DNA of 13,549 nt from an uncultured beta proteobacterium. Lineage in GTDB: Bacteria > Pseudomonadota > Gammaproteobacteria > Burkholderiales > Burkholderiaceae. Location of the stretch: the NCBI GenBank assembly GCA_903909925.1, contig CAIVXR010000106.1, positions 1 through 13,549 on the forward strand. Direction: 5' to 3'. The notes under the pieces are model-generated. The model saw only the letters and a list, made by a program, of their open reading frames with translations. It was not told the origin of the DNA and did not search any database. Of the stretch, positions 8,219 to 13,549 are shown piece by piece. The position numbers and the translations under genes were made by a program. Position 1 is the first letter of the stretch. Every line of letters starts with the position of its first letter.

Positions 8219-9532
8219 TTACTTGCGATCCGAGAGCTTTGGAACTTTACGCGATGTTTCGCCAACATATAACTGACGCGGACGTCCAATCTTGTACTCA
8301 GGATCTGTGATCATCTCTTCCCACTGCGCAATCCATCCCACTGTTCTTGCTAGAGCAAAAACACAGGTAAACATATCAGTTGGGATTCCTAGAGCACGCT
8401 GCACAATGCCTGAATAGAAATCTACGTTTGGATAGAGTTTGCGACTCACAAAATACTCGTCTTCCAAAGCAATTTTTTCAAGCGTCATGGCTAGCTTAAA
8501 TAATGGATCATCTTGCAAACCTAGTTCTTGCAATACTTCATGACAAGTTTCACGCATCAATTTAGCGCGTGGGTCAAAGTTCTTATAAACGCGGTGACCA
8601 AAGCCCATCAAACGAACGCTGGAGTTTTTATCTTTGACTTGGGCGATAAATTCATGAATCTTATCGACACCACCATTTGCTTGAATCTCGTTGAGCATCT
8701 GCAAACAAGCTTCGTTCGCACCACCGTGAGCTGCACCCCAGAGGCACGCAATACCCGCAGAAATAGCGGCGAATGGATTTGTACCAGAAGAACCACACAA
8801 ACGCACAGTTGAAGTAGAAGCATTTTGCTCGTGATCTGCATGCAATATGAAGATGCGGTCCAGTGCTCGTACTAGTACTGGATTGATTTTGTACTCTTCA
8901 CATGGGGTTGCAAACATCATGCGCATAAAGTTGGCGGTATAAGACAAAGAGTTATCCGGATAGATAAATGGCTGTCCGATAGAGTACTTATAAGACATTG
9001 CTACCAAAGTTGGCATCTTTGCAACTAAACGAATTTGCGCTACTTCCCGTGCATACGGATCGCTGTAATCAATTTCATCATGGTAGAAAGCAGCCATTGC
9101 ACCAACTAAACCAGTCAATACAGACATTGGGTGCGCATCACGACGGAAACCGCGCAAGAAAAATTGCATTTGCTCATGAACCATGGTGTGGTGCATCACC
9201 ATAGTTTCAAAATCTTTTTTCTCTTTTACATTTGGCAAATTGCCATTGATTAAGAGATAGCAAACTTCTAAGAAGTCACAGTCACTTGCAAGCTGTTCAA
9301 TTGGATAGCCGCGATAGAGCAATTCGCCCTTATCACCGTCAATATAAGTAATTTTGCTATTGCATGAGGCAGTAGAAAGAAAGCCTGAATCGTAAGTGAA
9401 CTTACCAGTCTGACCATAGAGCTTGCGAATATCGATTACATCAGGACCAACTGTCCCTTTATAAATTGGCAAATCAATATCTGGTGTGCCATCCGAAAAG
9501 GAGAGTTTTGCTTTGATGTCCGATTCAATCAT
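8219..9532 (-). CDS. gltA: Citrate synthase (type II, hexameric, Gram-negative type)
   Basis: GltA condenses oxaloacetate and acetyl-CoA into citrate at the TCA-cycle entry. The 437-residue length and N-terminal beta domain (SFSDGTPDIDLPIYKGT) match the NADH-sensitive hexameric enzymes of Gram-negative bacteria; allosteric inhibition is inferred from the family. Catalytic residues are present: H269 in WGAAHGGANEA, H313 in GFGHRVYKNFDPRA and D371 in VDFYSGIV (His264, His305 and Asp362 in E. coli). The C-terminus shows IGRPRQLYVG. AAGGA precedes the ATG at good spacing. Upstream, a 79-bp AT-rich gap separates it from sdhE, the largest gap within the cluster downstream of sdhC. Downstream, leuC follows after 17 bp. 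The position next to sdh genes matches a TCA-cycle operon. Confidence 0.98.
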   Translation of the reverse strand: MIESDIKAKLSFSDGTPDIDLPIYKGTVGPDVIDIRKLYGQTGKFTYDSGFLSTASCNSKITYIDGDKGELLYRGYPIEQLASDCDFLEVCYLLINGNLPNVKEKKDFETMVMHHTMVHEQMQFFLRGFRRDAHPMSVLTGLVGAMAAFYHDEIDYSDPYAREVAQIRLVAKMPTLVAMSYKYSIGQPFIYPDNSLSYTANFMRMMFATPCEEYKINPVLVRALDRIFILHADHEQNASTSTVRLCGSSGTNPFAAISAGIACLWGAAHGGANEACLQMLNEIQANGGVDKIHEFIAQVKDKNSSVRLMGFGHRVYKNFDPRAKLMRETCHEVLQELGLQDDPLFKLAMTLEKIALEDEYFVSRKLYPNVDFYSGIVQRALGIPTDMFTCVFALARTVGWIAQWEEMITDPEYKIGRPRQLYVGETSRKVPKLSDRK

Positions 9533-9554
9533 TTCTAATCCTTAGTCATTCAAA

Positions 9555-9560
9555 ATTATG
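9555..9560 (-). promoter_or_regulatory. Possible -10 element for a gltA-proximal promoter
   Basis: The gap between sdhE and gltA (9533-9611) is AT-rich and contains CATAAT on the minus strand, a five-of-six match to a sigma-70 -10 box, followed by a short untranslated leader to the gltA ATG. A nearby TATTAA could serve instead. No convincing -35 hexamer at 16-18 bp is seen; the best is GTGAAC at 15 bp. This is a weak suggestion from one motif and the gap length, and no terminator is visible in the gap. Confidence 0.22.
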
Positions 9561-9611
9561 ATTAATACACTATTCGTTCACGTACTTTTACAGCTAAACC
9601 AAAATGCTGAT

Positions 9612-9881
9612 TTATTTCTCTCTCAGCTTTCGTAAAACTATTTTGAAAGAGTCAGACTGCATCTCCTTCTCTAATGGGGCAACAGAATCCTTGCGCCCAA
9701 TTAATAAGTCCATCAGGTCATTATCATCTAAGGCCAAAAGCCGGCTTAAAACCTCTCCATCCTCAACGCTTAACTGAGCGCCGTAGCGCTCAAAGAAACG
9801 CTCCAGAATTAAATCATTCTCCAGCAAGCCCCTTCGGGCATCGCTCTTAAGACGATATAGCTCTGCATTGCCCAGGGTCAT
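9612..9881 (-). CDS. sdhE: FAD assembly factor for succinate dehydrogenase
   Basis: SdhE (YgfY/CptB family) is a small cytoplasmic protein that promotes covalent attachment of FAD to SdhA. The product is 89 residues, the usual size. The family signature RGLLE lies at 17-21 (RRGLLENDLILERFF), and the later DNDLMDLLIGR matches the second conserved patch. The ATG overlaps the sdhB stop by four bases (ATGA), a classical coupling arrangement, and AGGG precedes it. Position directly after sdhB, in the same operon as its client SdhA, supports the function. In some proteobacteria sdhE lies apart from sdhCDAB, so linkage here strengthens the call. The short conserved motif and context make misidentification unlikely. 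Confidence 0.93.
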   Translation of the reverse strand: MTLGNAELYRLKSDARRGLLENDLILERFFERYGAQLSVEDGEVLSRLLALDDNDLMDLLIGRKDSVAPLEKEMQSDSFKIVLRKLREK

Positions 9882-10582
9882 ACTGCCCTACGAACCATCA
9901 ACTCCTTGATCTTGCCAATTGCCTTCGTTGGGTTCAGATGCTTAGGACATACATCTACGCAATTCATAATAGTATGGCAGCGGAACAAACGATAAGGATC
10001 TTCTAAGTTATCTAAACGCTCAGAGGTTTCTTCGTCACGGCTATCAGCGATAAAGCGATAAGCCTGCAACAACCCAGCTGGCCCAACAAACTTATCAGGA
10101 TTCCACCAAAAAGATGGGCATGCAGTCGAGCAAGAGGCGCACAAGATGCACTCATATAAACCGTTTAACTCTTCGCGTTCTTCAGGACTCTGGAGGCGCT
10201 CTTTTTCTGGGGGTGGATTGTCATTTACCAAGTAAGGCTTGATCGATAAATACTGTTTAAAAAATAAAGTCATATCAACGATTAAGTCACGCACCACTGG
10301 CAAGCCAGGTAATGGGCGCAATGTGATGACCTTGGGTAAAGTCAGCATGTTCGTTAGGCAGGCTAAACCGTTTTTGCCATTAATATTCATAGCATCTGAA
10401 CCGCACACACCTTCACGGCATGAACGCCGATAAGAAATAGATTCATCTTGCTTCTTTAAAGAAATCAAAGCATCTAATAGCATCCGCTCACCAGTAAGCT
10501 CTAACTCATAGCGCTGCATGCGGGGAGCAGCATCGACATCTGGATCGTAGCGGTAAATTTCAAATATACGAATATCGCTCAT
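9878..10582 (-). CDS. sdhB: Succinate dehydrogenase iron-sulfur subunit
   Basis: SdhB carries electrons from the SdhA flavin to the membrane quinone site through three iron-sulfur clusters. The 234-residue length is standard. The N-terminal ferredoxin-like domain shows the [2Fe-2S] ligands C55 and C60, an aspartate at 63 as in E. coli, and C75 (CREGVCGSDAMNINGKNGLAC spans about 55-75). The C-terminal domain shows CILCASCSTACPSFWW with C145, C148 and C151 for [4Fe-4S] and C155 for [3Fe-4S], then CHTIMNCVDVCPKHLNP with C202 and C208 ([3Fe-4S]) and C212 ([4Fe-4S]). All expected ligands are present. The gene starts 16 bp after sdhA, with a purine-rich AAGAGATAGAAG upstream, and its stop overlaps sdhE. 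Confidence 0.98.
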   Translation of the reverse strand: MSDIRIFEIYRYDPDVDAAPRMQRYELELTGERMLLDALISLKKQDESISYRRSCREGVCGSDAMNINGKNGLACLTNMLTLPKVITLRPLPGLPVVRDLIVDMTLFFKQYLSIKPYLVNDNPPPEKERLQSPEEREELNGLYECILCASCSTACPSFWWNPDKFVGPAGLLQAYRFIADSRDEETSERLDNLEDPYRLFRCHTIMNCVDVCPKHLNPTKAIGKIKELMVRRAV

Positions 10583-10598
10583 CTTCTATCTCTTTTAC

Positions 10599-12377
10599 TT
10601 AAAAAGTACGTTCTTTAGGTGGCACTGAATCAACGGTCAATGGTTTTAACTGAACTGGTTTGTAGTCCAAGCGATTGCCCTCGCTATACCAAAGCGTATG
10701 CTTCATCCAGTGATCATCATCACGATGGGGATGATCATCATGCGAATGTGCACCGCGACTTTCTTTGCGAGCTGCAGCAGAAATCATCGTTGCATTGGCA
10801 GTCTCAACCAAGTTAGCGACTTCCAAAGCCTCAATCCGAGCAGTGTTGAAAATCTCAGACTTATCTTTAACCCAAAGATGCTTTGCACGCTCAGTCAATT
10901 TTGCCATTTGACGAACGCCCTCGTCCATCAATTCCTGATTACGGAATACACCAGCATATTTCTGCATACATTTACGAATGTCATTTGCAACGTCTTGGGC
11001 ATATTCACCAGAGCTAGAGTTATCCAAGGCGGCAATGCGAGCCATCGTTTGCTCGCCAGCATTCGCAGGCAATGGTTTGAACTCACGATTCTTCAGGTTC
11101 AGACCAACAATATGATTACCAGCCGCGCGGCCGAATACCAAGAGATCGAGCAATGAGTTTGTACCTAATCGGTTTGCCCCATGTACTGAAACACATGAGC
11201 ACTCACCAATTGCATATAAACCATTGACCACTTCATTGTGCTTACCATTTGCTGGCACAACCACTTGACCATGAATATTCGTTGGAATGCCACCCATCTG
11301 ATAGTGAATCGTTGGCACAACTGGAATCGGTTCTTTGGTCACGTCAACGTTAGCAAAGTTCATACCAATCTCATAAACGGAGGGCAAACGCTTCATGATC
11401 GTCTCAGCACCAATGTGCGTTAAGTCGAGGACAACATAGTCACCATTAGGACCACAACCACGACCCTCTTTGATTTCTTGATCCATGCAACGTGAAATGA
11501 AATCCCTTGGTGCAAGATCTTTATAGGTTGGTGCGTAGCGTTCCATGAAACGCTCGCCATCTTTATTGCGCAAAATAGCGCCTTCACCGCGACAACCCTC
11601 AGTCAACAAAACGCCTGCGCCAGCAACTCCAGTGGGATGAAATTGCCAGAACTCCATATCTTCCAAGGGGATATCTGCGCGGGCCGCCAGGCCCATACCG
11701 TCACCAGTATTAATAAATGCATTAGTCGATGCATCCCAAATACGGCCAGCACCACCAGTTGCCAAGAGTACAACTTTGGCTTCAAGGATATATACCTGAC
11801 CCGTTTCCATTTCAAGCGCAGTAACACCAACAACATCGCCCGCGTCATCACGAATTAAATCTAGGGCTAACCACTCAACAAAGAAGTTTGTTTTAGCGCG
11901 TACATTGCGTTGATACAAAGTGTGCAGCATCGCATGACCTGTGCGGTCAGCGGCAGCGCAAGCACGCTGCACTGGCTTTTCCCCATAATTGGCAGTATGG
12001 CCACCAAATGGACGCTGATAAATAGTGCCATCGGGGTTGCGGTCAAACGGCATCCCAAAATGTTCAAGCTCATAGACTGCTTTTGGCGCTTCACGACACA
12101 TAAACTCGATCACATCTTGGTCACCCAACCAGTCAGAACCTTTGATGGTGTCGTAAAAGTGATAGTGCCAATTATCTTCACTCATATTGCCTAGTGAGGC
12201 ACCGATACCACCCTGCGCAGCAACCGTATGTGAGCGTGTTGGAAATACTTTTGTTAGTACAGCAACATTGAGGCCAGCTTCTGCTAACTGCAATGAAGCA
12301 CGCATACCCGAACCACCCGCACCAACGATTACGGCATCAAAACGACGGCGTGGCAATGATTTTTGAATTACAGTCAT
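10599..12377 (-). CDS. sdhA: Succinate dehydrogenase flavoprotein subunit
   Basis: SdhA oxidises succinate to fumarate on a covalently bound FAD at the cytoplasmic face of complex II. I place the start at the ATG giving MTVIQKSLP and 592 residues; a longer frame of 608 would extend back into sdhD. The dinucleotide-binding GAGGSG is at 19-24, and the histidine that carries FAD is in RSHTVAAQGG (H50). Substrate-site residues appear in FHPTG (H247), APRDFISR (R291), HYQMGG (H358) and RLGTNSL (R403). All catalytic residues are present. The C-terminal region contains an unusually histidine-rich patch (544-560). The gene begins four bases after the sdhD stop and precedes sdhB by 16 bp. Confidence 0.98.
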   Translation of the reverse strand: MTVIQKSLPRRRFDAVIVGAGGSGMRASLQLAEAGLNVAVLTKVFPTRSHTVAAQGGIGASLGNMSEDNWHYHFYDTIKGSDWLGDQDVIEFMCREAPKAVYELEHFGMPFDRNPDGTIYQRPFGGHTANYGEKPVQRACAAADRTGHAMLHTLYQRNVRAKTNFFVEWLALDLIRDDAGDVVGVTALEMETGQVYILEAKVVLLATGGAGRIWDASTNAFINTGDGMGLAARADIPLEDMEFWQFHPTGVAGAGVLLTEGCRGEGAILRNKDGERFMERYAPTYKDLAPRDFISRCMDQEIKEGRGCGPNGDYVVLDLTHIGAETIMKRLPSVYEIGMNFANVDVTKEPIPVVPTIHYQMGGIPTNIHGQVVVPANGKHNEVVNGLYAIGECSCVSVHGANRLGTNSLLDLLVFGRAAGNHIVGLNLKNREFKPLPANAGEQTMARIAALDNSSSGEYAQDVANDIRKCMQKYAGVFRNQELMDEGVRQMAKLTERAKHLWVKDKSEIFNTARIEALEVANLVETANATMISAAARKESRGAHSHDDHPHRDDDHWMKHTLWYSEGNRLDYKPVQLKPLTVDSVPPKERTF

Positions 12378-12381
12378 CGAA

Positions 12382-12747
12382 TTACACTTTCCACAAAATT
12401 TGTACCGCATATGCTGCGCAAGCAACGAGATACAGCACGGTCAACACTTGGAGTGTTAAGCGAATGCTGACAGGCTTGATGTAATCCATCCAGATATCAC
12501 GCACACCAATCCAAGCGTGATAGAAGAGGCTAAACAAAGCCAAAAAGCTCAGAAGCTTCATGAACTGATTAGCAAATAAGGCAGACCAACCTTCATAAGT
12601 TGCGCTACCAGTGATGCAATAGTCAACTAACAAGACAATCGTAAATACAACCATCACAATCGCTGTAACGCGCTGGATGATCCACTCCTTTAGACCATAA
12701 TGCGCTCCTACTACTAAGCGCTTTGGTCCAATTTGATAAATGGGCAT
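12382..12747 (-). CDS. sdhD: Succinate dehydrogenase membrane anchor subunit D
   Basis: SdhD is the second membrane anchor of complex II and contributes to the ubiquinone site and haem b pocket. The 121-residue product has three predicted transmembrane helices (about 28-48, 62-82 and 97-117). WIIQRVTAI opens the first helix, as in proteobacterial SdhD. The second helix ends with FYHAWIGVRDIWMDYIKP, holding H77 and the D88-Y89 pair, which align with E. coli His71, Asp82 and Tyr83. AAGGA precedes the ATG at good distance. The stop is followed after four bases by sdhA. The sequence identifies it well despite the low conservation normal for anchors. Confidence 0.95.
   Translation of the reverse strand: MPIYQIGPKRLVVGAHYGLKEWIIQRVTAIVMVVFTIVLLVDYCITGSATYEGWSALFANQFMKLLSFLALFSLFYHAWIGVRDIWMDYIKPVSIRLTLQVLTVLYLVACAAYAVQILWKV
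12387..12392 (-). promoter_or_regulatory. Ribosome binding site deciding the sdhA start
   Basis: GGAAAG on the minus strand lies nine bases upstream of the ATG at 12377 and inside the last codons of sdhD. It supports the 592-residue SdhA over the longer frame that begins 48 bases earlier inside sdhD. Confidence 0.6.
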
Positions 12748-12771
12748 GAAATATCCTTAATGAAGAGGCGC

Positions 12772-13191
12772 TTAGTACAAGCCAAATAATTTGAGACCCA
12801 CTACTGCGGTCAAGGCCAGGCCAAGAGAAAAAACAATAATGGCCGAACGATTGGCTTCAGACTTCTCTACACCGATTTCCAAATCGAGCAAGAGGTAGCG
12901 TATACCGGCGCAGAAGTGATGCAAGAATGCCCAGATCAAGCCAAGACAAATGATTTTTACAAAGAAGCTGCCAGTGAAGGCTTGGAATTTTTGGTAACTC
13001 AGCTCAGATGCAAGACTTTGATCAAAGAGATACAGAATGAATGGCAATAAGAGAAACAATGCTGCGCCGCTAATGCGGTGAAGGATGGAAACTTTACCCG
13101 CCCAAGGAAGGCGATATTTAACCAGCTGGGCTAGTCCAATGTTTCGATAAACCGGCCGATCTTTTTTTACGTCCTGCTGTGCATCAACCAT
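12772..13191 (-). CDS. sdhC: Succinate dehydrogenase cytochrome b556 subunit
   Basis: SdhC is the first membrane anchor of complex II and ligates haem b and ubiquinone. The 139-residue product has a polar N-terminus (RPVYRNIGLAQL) and three predicted membrane helices (about 40-57, 76-97 and 116-136). KVSILHRISGA carries S35 and R39, equivalent to E. coli Ser27 and Arg31 at the quinone site. LHHFCAGIRYLLLDL carries H92, equivalent to the haem ligand His84. It is the first gene of the sdh run, 24 bp before sdhD. The ATG has only a weak AGAGA upstream. The 129 bp before it, containing inverted repeats, is the likely control region. Confidence 0.96.
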   Translation of the reverse strand: MVDAQQDVKKDRPVYRNIGLAQLVKYRLPWAGKVSILHRISGAALFLLLPFILYLFDQSLASELSYQKFQAFTGSFFVKIICLGLIWAFLHHFCAGIRYLLLDLEIGVEKSEANRSAIIVFSLGLALTAVVGLKLFGLY

Positions 13192-13235
13192 GGGTGATCT
13201 CTATACGTATGTGGAGGTTTAATGTATTTTTGTTG

Positions 13236-13245
13236 TGTTGCAACA
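13236..13245. promoter_or_regulatory. Perfect palindrome TGTTGCAACA, candidate operator
   Basis: TGTTGCAACA is its own reverse complement. It lies 44 bp upstream of the sdhC ATG and immediately downstream of the candidate -10 TAGAAT, where a bound repressor could block initiation. No protein can be assigned to it; it does not match the GTNTANAC half-pattern I associate with HutC-type GntR operators. Confidence 0.3.
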
Positions 13246-13300
13246 TATTCTATTGGAAACCTTAATGGTGGTGAGGATTTTTAGTGTTTAAAAGCGTTAA

Positions 13301-13320
13301 ATAGGGGTTTTAACCCATAT
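13301..13320. repeat. Imperfect inverted repeat after the GntR-type gene
   Basis: Twenty bases form ATA-g-GGGTT-tt-AACCC-a-TAT, with eight of nine arm positions paired around a TT centre. It starts directly after the regulator's stop codon. The centre is too tight for a good RNA hairpin, and no immediate U-run follows on the minus strand, so an operator is as likely as a weak terminator. Confidence 0.4.
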
Positions 13321-13549
13321 TCAGTTCAATTTATTCTCGTAATGCTGCTCAGAAGTGTCGTATATTGCGTGCCGAATTTCTACAGGCTTGTTCCCATAAG
13401 TAAAGGCCACCCTTTCAACAGAGAGCAGTGGAGCGCCAACTGGCAATTGGAGGTGACCTGCTAAGGCCTCATTGGCAGCTATCGCTTTAATTTTTTCCTC
13501 TGCGCGCACCATATGGGTGGCGTATTCACTCTCATAGAGAGCGTATACC
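13321..13549 (-). CDS. GntR-family transcriptional regulator, C-terminal part (UTRA-like domain), partial
   Basis: Only the last 75 codons are inside the window; the frame is open to the edge, so the DNA-binding N-terminus cannot be seen. The segment PVGAPLLSVERVAFTYGNKPVEIRHAIY closely matches the end of the UTRA effector-binding domain of HutC/FarR-type GntR regulators, where a pattern like LLxxERVxY...PVExRxxxY is usual. It ends in YENKLN. An internal ATG at 13512 could be mistaken for a start, but the frame continues upstream with compatible sequence. It lies 129 bp upstream of sdhC in the same direction. Control of the sdh genes is possible but only inferred, and its ligand is unknown. 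Confidence 0.75.
   Translation of the reverse strand, partial: VYALYESEYATHMVRAEEKIKAIAANEALAGHLQLPVGAPLLSVERVAFTYGNKPVEIRHAIYDTSEQHYENKLN

Larger units (their letters stand above)
13192..13320 (-). promoter_or_regulatory. Probable sdhC upstream control region
   Basis: This is the only intergenic gap above 100 bp in the window. It is AT-rich and lies between the GntR-type gene and sdhC. On the minus strand it holds a candidate -10 TAGAAT (13252-13247, five of six matches), a perfect 10-bp palindrome just downstream of it, an 8-bp palindrome ATACGTAT at 13203-13210, and an imperfect 20-bp inverted repeat touching the upstream gene's stop. No good -35 is visible at 16-18 bp from TAGAAT. The role as sdh promoter is inferred from position. 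Confidence 0.45.

Noticed and set aside
10701..10732. Repeated GATCAT units in sdhA resembling an inverted repeat
   Set aside because: They arise from codons for the His/Asp-rich patch of SdhA; the two arms do not pair over their full length, and the site is deep inside coding sequence.
12378..12425. Sixteen-residue N-terminal extension of SdhA inside sdhD
   Set aside because: It overlaps the sdhD C-terminus in another frame, while the ATG at 12377 has GGAAAG nine bases upstream and gives the usual SdhA N-terminus.
13286..13320. Intrinsic terminator after the GntR-type gene
   Set aside because: The GGGTT/AACCC hairpin has only a two-base centre and no immediate U-run on the minus strand. 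The next repeat (TTTAA/TTAAA) is too AT-rich to be a convincing stem.

Overview
The window is a dense stretch of a bacterial chromosome. All fifteen recognisable genes lie on the minus strand, so transcription runs from high to low coordinates. Gene content and order, protein sequence style and moderate GC content suggest a beta-proteobacterium of the Burkholderiales, most like Polynucleobacter. This placement is from recall, not from a search. The run leuC-leuD-leuB-asd-fimV-truA-trpF is the order I recall from Pseudomonas aeruginosa and beta-proteobacteria, so it is an old conserved cluster.

Layout in transcription order: (1) 13549-13321, the C-terminal end of a GntR-family regulator with a UTRA-type ligand domain, cut by the window edge. 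(2) 13320-13192, the only gap above 100 bp; it holds two inverted repeats and a possible promoter ahead of sdhC. (3) 13191-9612, sdhC-sdhD-sdhA-sdhB-sdhE: a complete four-subunit succinate dehydrogenase plus its flavinylation factor. (4) 9532-8219, gltA (citrate synthase), after a 79-bp AT-rich gap. (5) 8201-4818, leuC, a small entericidin-like lipoprotein gene, leuD and leuB, the three leucine-pathway steps after LeuA. (6) 4785-3628, asd; (7) 3628-2273, fimV; (8) 2254-1427, truA; (9) 1409-732, trpF; (10) 701-1, the first 233 codons of trpB.

Spacing from sdhC to trpB is tight: overlaps of 4 bp (sdhB/sdhE) and 1 bp (asd/fimV), gaps of 4-32 bp elsewhere, and 79 bp before gltA. One or a few long polycistronic transcripts are likely, joining TCA-cycle enzymes to leucine, aspartate-family and tryptophan biosynthesis, with an envelope protein (FimV), a tRNA-modifying enzyme (TruA) and a small lipoprotein embedded. 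No gene-free stretch exceeds 300 bp, and I see no tRNA, rRNA, mobile element, CRISPR array or strong intrinsic terminator.

This is mainly ordinary, conserved housekeeping DNA and I found no convincing undescribed system. The points most worth checking are the lipoprotein gene inside the leu cluster, the short FimV, the inverted repeats between the GntR gene and sdhC, and a histidine-rich segment near the SdhA C-terminus. Two starts were placed downstream of the longest possible reading frame (sdhA and fimV), because the longer versions run into the preceding gene.
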